Shown here in pieces: positions 10,508-19,973 of a stretch of 64,000 nt of DNA. A program made the position numbers and the translations under genes. A model generated the notes under the pieces. The model searched no databases. It was not told the origin of the DNA and worked only from the letters and a program-made list of their open reading frames with translations. The stretch lies in contig JAHLMK010000011.1 of the NCBI GenBank assembly GCA_019915135.1, positions 744,001 to 808,000 on the forward strand, given 5' to 3'. Every line of letters begins with the position of its first letter. The first letter of the stretch is position 1. Origin of the DNA: Strobilurus pachycystidiatus (Eukaryota; Basidiomycota; Agaricomycetes; Agaricales; Physalacriaceae).

Positions 10508-12278
10508 ATGCACCGTCTCTCGCGCCGATTTTCAACGGCATCGACTACGACCGTTACGACGCTGCCAGGATATACACTTGAGGATACAGACTTTGACTCG
10601 CTACCCACATATGCGGCTTTGCACCCGTCCCCTTTGACGCCTTTCTCCTCTGATCCTGCCCCGGTGCATTCGTACACTCGTAAGGCGAAAGGCAGCGATG
10701 ATTGGGCCTCACTCGTTGTCGTCAGCCATGCTCATGCTAGAAGCGACATACCCGTCCTACGTTCCGAATTTCCTGTCAAAGGATCCGTGGAACTACATAT
10801 CATTAAACCACTGTCTATCCGGGGCGTCACTGTACGCGTAAGTGATCTTGATTCTTCTACTTGGCTTGGACTAGATTTGGGCTGATATTCGTGGAGTTCC
10901 TTGGCAGCATCTTTCTTACGATGGAGGGAACTACCCTCAAACAGTCGTTCTTGGATGAAACGATTTTCGCGCTCGATGCTACCAAAACGGGGAAACATTC
11001 TGCGGGGACTTTTCAGTGGCCTTTTGAGGCGACGCTTCCGGTTGGGATGGACCCCACACTTGGCAGCTGTCCGATACCAGAGTTCTTCTATGAGCCCAAA
11101 GTTCCTGTCCAGGTTGTTTACGAGCTGGCCGTGTGTATCCAGCGGAACAAACTGCAGAAAGATATCGAGCATGTCTTTCAATACGCCTCTGTCTGCAGGA
11201 TTGGCTAACATTTCGGCTACTACAGGTTGGCCACAAACGTCTTGTTCATACCCAAAGTCACACCGCCACCCTTCTCGTCCAAGCGGATAGCAGCACTGGC
11301 CAGTCCCCGTGCAATACCCATACCTGGCCCAGAAACCGATCCAGCAGGCTGGGCCACCATCCCTTACCATTGTTTATTGAAGCAACATGGCGGTAGCACG
11401 ACGGTGGTGGCGGGGAACGTAAGCTCTTGTCTCCCTTGTCGCTTCTTTACACTTCTAACTCCGGCTCAAGTTCTATCTAGCTAACCCAGTGAGCCGATCT
11501 TGAAAACCCGAACGGTAAATAGTGTTCTGACAGATCTCACACAGCTTGTTTACACCAGGGGATCGGTTATTGCCTGCCAGGTCGAATTGAAGGAGCCTAG
11601 CGCCTTCTCTGCTGATCTTGACCCACGCACAACCTTCAAGGTTAATCTTCGTCGGCTTGTGACTTTTCTTGATCCAGCGGGTCGTTCTAGTAGCGGCAAA
11701 GGGCAGAGAAGTGGTAAAACAGTATCCTTCGAAGACCAAGTTTCTGCCGTGATCTGGTACAACATTGAACGTCGAGAGGGCGTCCTAACCGCTCGGGGCG
11801 ACATTCATGTGCACAATGAGTTGCCCGTGTCCTCCTGTCATCCTGCGTTCTCTGTCGAGGTATGTGGTGATTGGTTTCTCTCTTGGGGCGTTAACTGATG
11901 ATCCTGCGTGAAAAGTACGCCGTTGTCATACCGCCCCTCGAGTCGTCCGACCTTCGAGCCAAGGATGAGGTCACACGTACCCAGAAAATCGAGGTAGCAT
12001 CTGATTTTGCAGAAGGGCCGCATCCTCGACGTGAGACCCAACCGCCGCCGCCGTCTTGGCTGAGAGAGGCATGCACGCTTTCCAGGAGATTGGAGGTCGA
12101 CGTCAGTAATACTATCGATCTTCAGCACTCAACTTTCTACCGCAGTGGGCCTGGCATTGGGTCGTTCGGGACGCTACCACCAGCAGGAAAGGAGGCAGAG
12201 CTGAATCGTGGTTATTCCAATACTCGTATCCAAAAGGATCAGCAATGTAGTGCTCACTGCTTAGCCATCGTACTATAG
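10508..12278 (+). CDS. Arrestin-like protein
   Basis: Fungal arrestin-fold protein, the class that links membrane proteins to ubiquitin ligases or signalling. Exon 1 gives an N-terminal tail and the first strands (SEFPVKGSVELHIIKPLSIR). Later exons give SAGTFQWPFEATLPVGM, EFFYEPKVPVQVVYELAV, TNVLFIPKVTPPPFSSKR and IPGPETDPAGW. A mini-exon of 18 bases (11471-11488, FYLANP) precedes LVYTRGSVIACQVELK. The C-terminal exon runs from about 11937 to 12278. This is the usual arrestin N/C strand order. Two junctions are unresolved: near 10830-10900 and near 11150-11226 the obvious GT donors give the wrong phase. A GC donor at 11168, a minor frameshift or a missed exon could explain these. Function is inferred from fold only. 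Confidence 0.65.
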
Positions 12279-12357
12279 TTCAAACTTCAGGTCACATTGT
12301 ACAGTAGGTGGAAAAAAATTGAACCAGGGTCCCAAAGACGAACTATACAATCACCAT

Positions 12358-12428
12358 TCGGATACGGGGAATCGAACCCCGAGCTGCCGCGTGAGAGGCG
12401 GCAATGTTAGCCGTTACACCATATCCGA
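12358..12428 (-). tRNA. tRNA-Glu (anticodon CTC)
   Basis: The minus strand folds into a full cloverleaf. The acceptor arms TCGGATA and TATCCGA pair. The D arm is GGTGTAACGGCTAAC. The anticodon stem GCCGC/GCGGC holds the loop CTCTCAC, with anticodon CTC reading GAG. The T arm CGGGG/CCCCG surrounds TTCGATT. There is no intron. The same bases on the plus strand begin gatacggggaatcgaacccc. The identity fits the eukaryotic tRNA-Glu pattern. Confidence 0.92.
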
Positions 12429-12599
12429 TGGTGAAATTTAGTGTGTATCAATAAAGACTGCAATGATCACTCAAGCCTGAGGCCTGAGTGCTCGATGATT
12501 AGTCTCGGAACCAGACTCAACGATGTGTGAAGATAATCGTTCAGACCTGTAGACTCGATGATATCGTCCATGTCCTCTTTGCCGACTGACCCTGATCAA

Positions 12600-12930
12600 G
12601 TCGATGGTAACCCCTGCGGTGTGGCGCTCGTCGACGGTGAGCTGCTGACGGTGTGTGGTGCTTTACGGACGCTGTCGTGTGCCTCCAAGAAACGCGCCAG
12701 CACGAGAGCGTTCGCGGCATCGCGCTCTGCCCTGAGACTGAGGGTCTCGCAGCCGGCGAGCAGGGCCCAGGCGGTGAAGGGACTCATGGTCGGGCCGAGG
12801 TCGCGCATAGGCTCGAGGCGGATCTAAGTTTAAGGGGGTCCGGGGGGTGTTGGTGAGGGGAAGGGGGAGGGGAGGGAAGACGTACTTGAACAAGTCCGAG
12901 TCCGGCGTAGGCATCGTGGCAGCGCCCACT
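12600..12930 (-). pseudogene. Relic of O-acetylhomoserine sulfhydrylase (MET17-like)
   Basis: The minus strand reads IRLEPMRDLGPTMSPFTAWA, then LLAGCETLSLRAERDAANAL and VLARFLEAHDSV. This is a block from the C-terminal third of the PLP-dependent Cys/Met metabolism family, where LRDLGP..SPF..... GxETLSLRxxRH is conserved. An apparent acceptor before 12823 and a donor near 12884 suggest it was once spliced. Upstream, the PLP lysine region and the rest of the enzyme are absent, replaced by low-complexity Arg/Glu-rich sequence. Downstream, the frame ends soon after HDSV. I read it as a surviving exon fragment rather than a working gene. Confidence 0.5.
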
Positions 12931-13457
12931 CGCTTCCCGCTCTTCCCCTCGCTTCCACCTTTCCACTCTTCTCTCAGCCTTCAAAGCTCTCTTCCGCCTC
13001 TTCTCGTTCCTCCCTGCCTGTTCCCCGATCTCGTCTGCCCCTGCTCGCCCCACATCAAAGTTCTCGGCGTACAACAGTCACGCGGCCAGCAACAGGTCCT
13101 CCCGAACCCCAGCCCGCCATGGCTCAATGGTCTATGTAGTATCTCAGTTATTTAACAAATGAGCTTTACCGGTTAGCAGGAAGTAGTTAGTATTCAGCCC
13201 CAAGGCCGCACCAACTTACTGGCCTATGGCGCAGTGTAGGTTCATAGCTACCGCTCGAAGCACCCAGCATCTGTTGAGTTTCCATATCACCTAACCTACG
13301 ATCCGGGTACAAGGCTCCCCAACAATCCATGCAAACATGTGGACGCCAGCAATGCAAGTTTGTCGGTAACACCATCCCCACAGCAACCAGGTTGAGTGCA
13401 CATCATGATGTGTATATCCAAGATGAATCGCCCACTCATAAGGTAGGTGTATGCAAA
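12931..13457. other. Intergenic, no gene seen
   Basis: C/T-rich at its left end, then ordinary sequence up to the 3' end of the CLPTM1 gene. No coding, RNA or repeat feature is supported. Confidence 0.35.
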
Positions 13458-15923
13458 TCACTTCGTCTTCTTCGTCTCCCCCTCCACAGCATCCACATCC
13501 TCGACCATAACCTGCCCATACTCGTTAATCCGCTTCGGGTCGATCCTATATATCCATCGCTACAATCCCATCATCAGCGACCCCATAGTACGCAATGCCC
13601 CAATCGTGCCCTTACCTGGTACAAAAAGATACAAAACACGACATCGTCGCGGAAACAAGCCAGCCGGTGCAGGAACGGCATCTTGATGCAGAACCTGTTC
13701 CAGTGGTCAATGGGCTGGGCTGACACTGGAAAAGGGAGAGGAGGCAACTCACGCGAAAAAATCGTCCACGACGGTAGACAGCGTCTTGTATATCATCGCC
13801 TTCATCGGCATGTGTGCCACGCTCTTCAACTTGTAGTTGATGATCAGCTGGGGTACCAGTTGCGCCTACAACCCCATCAACACATCATCTCGAATTGGAA
13901 GAAAAGGGAGGAGAGACGCACGAAGCCGAACATGTACACAAACGACGTCAACGTCGAGATGATGAAGCTATACCACCCCCGATGTGTCTCGTAGACCAGC
14001 GAGTAGATCGTGTACCCAGCAAGGAGCGGAATCGCCGCCCAAGACACGTACCGGAACGCGAGCTTGTCGTACTCTTGCGTCTTCTTCTCGTCTTCGCTCA
14101 GAACGTGCTTGTCCTTGATGTCGAGCTTGTAGGGGAGGATCGTTCCCGTCGAGGGGGCGATGGATATGTCCACTGCTTTGGTTATCTACAAGAAAACAAG
14201 ATTAGCCATGAGCTGGTCAGTCTGGGAGGTACGCACCTTCCACGCCTCAATGACCACACCCATACCGGACCCAAGAAGGATCATCCAACTCGTGTTCTCG
14301 TTGTTGTCAATGAGGTATAGCAGCACCACCAGCTGCACGAACACGTTGGTCACGATCGTGCGCACCGATACGCCCACCATCTCCTTCTTCTGCCTCCAGT
14401 GCGACACGTCGTTCTTGAACGCCAACATCTCGAACCTTCACATCGTCAGCTTCAGCACGACTGGAGACTGCCCGCGACTTCGCGACTCACAACATATGCA
14501 AGACACTGACAAACGCCGTCAGCCCCAAGAACCACGGGTTCGTCTCAAGTAGCATCCTCTTAATCTCGTCAATCTCCGCCGTCCCCGCCCCGCCCTGCTG
14601 CTTCGCCGCCTCCTTGAAGCCCTGCGTCATGCTTGCAAACAATTGGAACTTCATGTAGGACATGGGCTGGAACGTGAACGTCACGGGGAGCGTCGTCGTG
14701 GTGCTGTTAATCTCGACGTAGTGGGAACGGAGGTGCCAGAATTCGTTCGGGAAGACGATGGGCTTGTACACGCCCTTGGCGCCGGTTTCGTCGCGCACGC
14801 CTTCCACAAGGTGGATGTCTACACATATGGTGAGATGGGCTAAAGGACAGCGGTGGGGGGTGACTTGCGTTCGACGATGGGAAGCGGCAAAGTCGCGTAC
14901 GGGAGGGCGTTGTTTTCGGAGACCAGCGCGAGTGTGATGTTCTACAATGGAAGTCAGAGAGAGAAGAAGACAATGGTCGTAGAACGTACACTATGCCAGT
15001 GAGGGACAATGATATCTTGTTCCTAGTAATCACATTCAGCGATAGCGAACGCGTGTGGAATGACAAATGAACCTCTTCCTCCTCCTCTTCCTCCTGTGTC
15101 CCCTCCTTCGCGGCCAAGAGGTTCTTGGCCTTGCGGATCCTTTCACGAGGCAAGTACGGCGTCAGCACTGCGCACAGATTAGTTTAACAGAGACGTGGAT
15201 GCAGATCTCACGCACGTTTGCGAATGTGGTGAACATCATCTGGCTTGACGCTCTCGAGGGAGGCGCCGTTCCGCAGGAGGAAGATATCCGCCCAGAGGGA
15301 TCCGTTGTTCTTTACGCTCTACAGACCGAGCCGTGTTAGGATCGCTGGACCATGATGAGTGAGTGAGAGGCAAGACGCACCGCAGGTAACTCAATATCAT
15401 ACTCGAGCGACCGTCCGTCCTTCCAGTCCCCGAACGTGATATGGTCCCAGACAAAGTGCGGGAGGTCCTGGTTTCCGTGTAGAGGGTCGACGTATGGGGA
15501 AGTGGTGAGGTAGACCTGCATGGAGAGTTCCTCCCCGAGCGGCCAGGCGAGTGAGGCTTGTTTCGGGGGTAAAATCCATGGGTTGATGGGCTCTTTGCCG
15601 ACAGCGACGCCTTCCGATCCAGGAGCAGGACTCTGTCGTGACATGGCTGCTGGCGTCTGGTCAACGGGCTTCGAGGGCGCGAAGAATCTCGTGGCTTCAC
15701 CGACTTTTCGTAAGTCCAGAGTGAATAGATATGAAGAAAAGACGCACCGAGCTGGGAGAGTGCCCAGACCATGAACAATTGCTACAGACAGACGTTTTAG
15801 TTGTTATCCGCGGGACGTTCAGAGCTGGTATACCTGGGCAATACCCATGAATCTGCGCATGCCGCCTTCTTGCTGTTCAGGCTCTCCAGCTGGCGCCGGG
15901 GCGGCGGCGGCGGGTGTAGACAT
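13458..15923 (-). CDS. CLPTM1 family multipass membrane protein
   Basis: Member of the cleft lip and palate transmembrane protein 1 family, ER membrane proteins linked in animals to receptor trafficking and glycolipid scrambling. The start at 15923 (MSTPAAAAPAPAGEPEQQEG) leads into a first membrane segment. A large lumenal domain follows with SLWADIFLLRNGAS, FVWDHITFGDWKDGRSLEYD, LTPYLPRERIRKAKNLL with an acidic run, and KPIVFPNEFWHLRSHYVEIN. The C-terminal half has several membrane segments: NPWFLGLTAFVSVLHMLFE, FVQLVVLLYLIDNNENTSWM, YVSWAAIPLLAGYTIYSLVY and FIISTLTSFVYMFGF. It ends RIDPKRINEYGQVM then GETKKTK. The GWYS, PMKAM and RINE(F/Y)GQ elements are typical. About ten short introns join in frame. 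Confidence 0.88.
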
Positions 15924-16188
15924 GACGGTCCAAGTCTGAAGAATATTTGGATTCGATCTCGTCATCACTTTCTTGGCCCTGGCGGCACCTGCCGAAAGTT
16001 CCTTCTCAGTTTCTCAATGATGCATGCACTTATGTATACCAGCTACAGCCTGTCAGCTTGGTACTCTGTCAACATAATACTTTTCGCGGACCATTCGATT
16101 TGTGTCACTTGTCTTGCTGTCATCCGTGTCCTATAGCTCCCTTGCCAACTGGAACAAAAAGTGCTGAAAACTGGTTACTAAAGTCGCG
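15924..16188. promoter_or_regulatory. Upstream region of the CLPTM1 gene
   Basis: Short gap between the CLPTM1 start codon and the 3' end of the MYND gene, both on the minus strand. It should hold the CLPTM1 promoter. No motif is recognised. Confidence 0.3.
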
Positions 16189-17113
16189 TCACGGCATCAA
16201 AAGACGAGGCTGCGACTGCTCAGTATGCGTCCAACCGCCACAACAACAACCCCCGAGCTCAACCAGCTTCCCGCAACAGAATTTGATCTTGAGAGACGCG
16301 TCAGGATGTCCATGTCCAGAGACAGACTGACAGTCGCGCTGAAAATCACCTTGAGTCCCTGATCCAGATTCTTCCTCAACGCGTTCTCCCAGTCTGGACT
16401 CGGTACGCCTTTCGCCGTTGCCTTGTCAAAATTGAACATTTTCGGCCAGTGCACGACGTGTCCCTTGGTGTCGTTGGTGTACTGATAGAGCACGTTGATG
16501 AGGAAGACTCCGGTGCCTCTGTAATCCCTCCCCATCTCCTTCTTCCCTTCGGCGATAATAGCTGGCCGACGCTCCCAGAGGGGTCTGAACAGTTGCGGCT
16601 GCTCGTCGATATCAAGCATCTCGACAGACGCGATACAAAACTTGGCGGCAGTGGGTAGATGGCCGCGTTCGGCGTCTGTGCACCGATGGACGTTCACGAC
16701 GAGCGCGCCGTACTCGTGCGAATCGGGGAATTCGCGCAGTTGAAAACCGGCGACGGCGGCGTTGCAGAGGGACGTGTTGTGAAACTTGACCCAGGACATG
16801 AGCTCAGCCCAGGCATTGGGGTCTCCGCTAAAGGTCTCCAATGCCTTGCGATCTCGAGCGATGCTCTTGCATTGGTCTTTATGCACCGGCCAGTGAGACC
16901 TTTGACACTCTCTGGACTATCGGGGAGATTGTCAGACGCGTCAGGCGATGAAAAGCAGCAACAAGTACACACGCAGTAGACGTTGTACAAACATCCAGAG
17001 CACTGCTGGAAATCTCCGCCTTCGCATTTGCGAACCCTGCCACAGCCCTTACAGTACTGATGGGTATGCACTTGTTCTCCGGTATGGAGATATTCAGCGA
17101 CGGGCGGGGCCAT
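16189..17113 (-). CDS. MYND zinc-finger protein
   Basis: The N-terminal MYND finger has all its metal ligands once intron 1 is removed: YCKGCGRVRKCEGGDFQQCSG, CLYNVYC, then SRECQRSHWPVHKDQC. Such fingers bind proline-rich partners. The body (KALETFSGDPNAWAELMSWV onward) is a helical domain of a fungal family with no known enzyme activity. A second intron near 16290-16350 leads to a Cys-rich tail, CCGKLVELGGCCCGGWTHTE, ending at 16189. I chose the start at 17113 (MAPPVAEYLHTGEQVHTHQY). A broken paralogue lies at 18958-19840 on the same strand, and a transposon sits between them. Function unknown. Confidence 0.8.
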
Positions 17114-17200
17114 GACAATGGTAGCGGATGACTGAGAAGCGCGCGCCACAAGAGAAGCGGCTGACAACCTTACATACGCGTTTAGAAGCTCGGACAGGAA

Positions 17201-17208
17201 TAGTGTCA
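17201..17208. repeat. Target site duplication, left copy (TAGTGTCA)
   Basis: Eight bases identical to 18901-18908, lying directly outside the inverted repeats of the 1.7 kb element. Confidence 0.7.
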
Positions 17209-17473
17209 CAGTATCCAGATCCGGGATCTCAAGTATCCGGGAAGGCAACTGGACGGGACACTCGAGTGTCCCGGGAAATGATATACTATACACAAATTGA
17301 CATAGACCGAACGATACAGCATGTAGCTACTGTACTTAGGTAGAGAAGCCTCAAGTAATCAGAACACTCGAGAGTAGTATGGATACTCGGATGTTTGGTA
17401 CTTGACGGAAAAGAAACTTGAGTGAGCAAACACTCGAGTAACCAGAACACTTGAGTGATCGTGATACTCAAGG
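17209..17473. repeat. Left terminal inverted repeat
   Basis: Pairs with 18670-18900 in reverse complement. It is about 30 bases longer than the right arm because of an insertion around 17370-17405. It contains many copies of ACTCGAGT or ACTTGAGT. Confidence 0.75.
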
Positions 17474-18669
17474 TTACCAGATACTCGAGGAAATTTAACA
17501 CTTGAGCAGGTGGATTACCCAAGATCCTCGAAGGAACAGGATACTTGTGGGAGAACACTTGAGTACTCGAGTGCACAATCCTCGGGGACAACAGCGTCTA
17601 CTTGAACAAACAGAATGCGTGATGACCTGAAGCCACTGATGTCGACGTCGCCCGTGGAGAAAGAGGAGGTGGCGAATCGTCGTCGAGCAGCCGTTACTCT
17701 AGTCTCGTAAACCACTGTCCTCTATGTGATGAAGAAACGATCTCTAGCTGTTACCCCAGAGGAGATGACAGATGCTCACTGGTCAATGGCTGGTTGCACG
17801 GCATCGCTTAATGGTCTATGAGCGCGTCTGCATGAACATGGAACGGTGACGCACCCTCGGACCACACAGGCGTTGCCTCACTTTCTTCACTAGTGTCGAC
17901 GGCGTTCCCGGCGCCGTCATCGTTCGAGATCCTTTGAGCGTGAAGTTGGTTGAGCCGGCGAGCGAGCGGGTAGTCGGGCGGTGGTCGATTGGCGGTGGAT
18001 GAGTGGCGATGGTTGTGGTAAGAGGACAAGGCAGAAGGCCTCACGTGGTGACTGATCTGTGAACAAAGACCGCCCAATGTTCTGTTGCCGACAACCCCAA
18101 GATAAGATAGCAGATTAGAGGGCTTAGTTGAGTGGCGCGAAACACAACCATGTGATAGAGGACGTCGTGAAGGGAACATTTTCGAGGCCTTTGTCCGAGA
18201 ATCCACAGCACGTGATGTTTTCTCTCTTGTCTTCTTACCACGACGTGTGCCACTCGAGCTCTCTAGCTCAGACTCTCCTCGCTCATAAGCCGTCGGTCTT
18301 GGACGTTGGACAGCGCGTCGGTACAACATCGACTGGTGGCTACTCAGTCAGCAGCGGGTGCGTGCCATTGGAAGTCTGGAGCCACTCCCACTCACCCGCC
18401 CACAGGACCCCGACCCAACGCCTAACAGCGTCAAGACAATAACCGAAATATTCTCGAGCTTATGGGTCTCTCGATGCTTACAACGGCGGTCGAGACGTCA
18501 GGCAGGAGAATTCACAAGTAGGTGCCCTCAAGTGCGAGACTCTTCGAACGATGTACTCCTCCATTCCCTCGAGAAAGTGGACCCTTGAGTGAATGGACCC
18601 TCGGGTTGACAAGTAAATGGTTCGTCGAGCGAAGGGTACGTCATTCCCCTCTTACTTGAAATTCAGGAC

Positions 18670-18900
18670 CCTCGAGTATCCCGCTTACTCAAGTGTTTTG
18701 GTTACTCGAGTATTTTCTCACTCAAGTTTCTTTCTCCGTACTCTGGGATGTTCTGATTACTTGAGGGCTCTCTACCTAGGTAGCTATATGCTGTATCGTT
18801 CGGTCAATGTCAATTTGTGTATAGGATATCATTTCCCGGGACACTCAAGTGTCCCGTCCAATTACCTTCCCGGATACTTGAGATTCTGGATCTGGGTTTA
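18670..18900. repeat. Right terminal inverted repeat
   Basis: Reverse complement of the left arm with scattered differences. The outer end, read inward on the minus strand, is TAAACCCAGATCCAGAATCT, against CAGTATCCAGATCCGGGATC on the left. Confidence 0.75.
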
Positions 18901-18908
18901 TAGTGTCA
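18901..18908. repeat. Target site duplication, right copy (TAGTGTCA)
   Basis: Identical to 17201-17208. Confidence 0.7.
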
Positions 18909-18957
18909 TTTCTTGTCTGGCCTAAGTCTACGCACAATTACTGACGCCTCATCCCTC

Positions 18958-19840
18958 TTAGGCCTCTGCCACTACGCGTTTGCCGTTAGAATGTGGACAG
19001 CAGCTACCACACCAGCACCCTCCAATGAGCTTGCTTATATTCTTGCAGGGAAAGCGAATCTTCAACAACAGATCAGCGCGCTATAAAGTAGCTTCATCTA
19101 GGGTGCGGGCTAAGGCGTTTCTAGATCTCCAATCAGGGTTTTCGACACCGCTCGCATTGGACTTGCTGATAGAAAAGAATATGGGGAACGGCACTGTCTG
19201 GGGCTTGGCAGCCCGTATGTCGCCGTAGATAGCAGTCACAAGACAAACGCCGGTGCCCGCATAGGCCCCCCCCCCAGCTCCTTCTTTGCTTGTGCGACGT
19301 ATTTCGGTCGCAGGGCCCAATATGCCATCAAGATGGCAATGTCGTTCTCCTCCACATCGGTCATCTCGATTCGGACGACGGAAAACCTGGCTTCTATAGG
19401 GCGATCATCACGTTCGAGGGAACGGTGCACGAGCACCGTAAGAGCACTGTACTCGCGCGCGTCAGGATAGTCTCTCAGTCCAAGTCCGGCCACTGCAGCA
19501 TTCTTCAGAGCGGTATCGTGATGTTTCAGCCATTGCATAAGCTCCGGCCAGGAAGATGAACTTCCTGTGTATTTCTTGACTTTGTCACGTTCCACTCGAA
19601 GACTCTTACAAAAGCCTTTATGAGTCGGCCAGTGCTATTCTCTGGACTAAATGCAATCAGCTGTACGGATATTGACAGAGAATCGATTTGGAGTACGCAC
19701 ATCCCGTACAAAGCTGGAAATCCCCTCCCCCACACGATCGCATCTTGCAACAGCCTTTGCAGTACTGATGGGTGTGAACCAGTTCTCCGGTATGAAGATA
19801 TTCGGCAGGTGCACATGATGGAATTTGAGAGGAAGATTCA
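18958..19840 (-). pseudogene. Broken MYND zinc-finger paralogue
   Basis: Clearly the sister of the gene at 16189-17113. It has AEYLHTGELVHTHQYCKGCC, then THKGFCKSLRVERDKVKKYT, SSWPELMQWLKHHDTALKNA, AVAGLGLRDYPDAREYSAL and a Cys-rich end GGCWCGSCCPHS. Four defects are visible. No in-frame ATG opens it. The CLYNVYC part of the finger is gone. A TAG stop replaces the Cys of SREC in the second finger half (near 19645). A run of ten C at 19266-19275 shifts the frame between KKELGGG and AYAGTGVCLV. The finger could not fold, so this is a pseudogene. The C run alone could be a sequencing fault, but the other defects could not. Confidence 0.78.
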
Positions 19841-19973
19841 AGACACAGTCCTTTTGGAAATTCGGACCCGATTGTCCCCTGTTGTTCCCGGACTCGTACA
19901 ATTTAATGACCACACTATAATCTATGAACCGAGTCTATAACAGTATACATAACTCTAGGCGCCTAGCAATAAG

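Larger units (their letters stand above)
17209..18900. mobile_element. Non-autonomous DNA transposon with long terminal inverted repeats (hAT/Zisupton-like size class)
   Basis: A 1,692-base element flanked by the 8-base direct repeat TAGTGTCA. Its ends are long imperfect inverted repeats: 17209-17473 on the left and 18670-18900 on the right. Long identical blocks include tctcaagtatccgggaag, acttgagtgagaa-type repeats, ctatacacaaattgacat and gaccgaacgatacagcat. Inside both arms the short motif ACTCGAGT/ACTTGAGT recurs every 15-30 bases. The middle (about 17600-18600) has only weak open frames and no transposase motifs, so the element needs help from elsewhere. An 8-base duplication is the size made by hAT and by Zisupton-type transposases. 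The superfamily is inference. It lies 96 bases upstream of the MYND start codon, so it may carry or disrupt that promoter. Confidence 0.78.

Noticed and set aside
15236..15778. 180-codon minus-strand frame
   Set aside because: Same strand as CLPTM1 but in another frame and spanning its introns. The CLPTM1 frame explains the region.
16470..16540. Idea that the MYND protein is a SET-MYND methyltransferase
   Set aside because: No SET motifs (NHxCxPN or similar) in the body.
17808..18329. 173-codon minus-strand frame inside the 1.7 kb element
   Set aside because: No transposase motif, biased composition, no splice partners. Not enough to call a gene.
19266..19275. Ten-C run as sole evidence of a frameshift
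   Set aside because: Could be a sequencing error by itself. The pseudogene call rests on the stop codon, lost start and missing finger segment as well.
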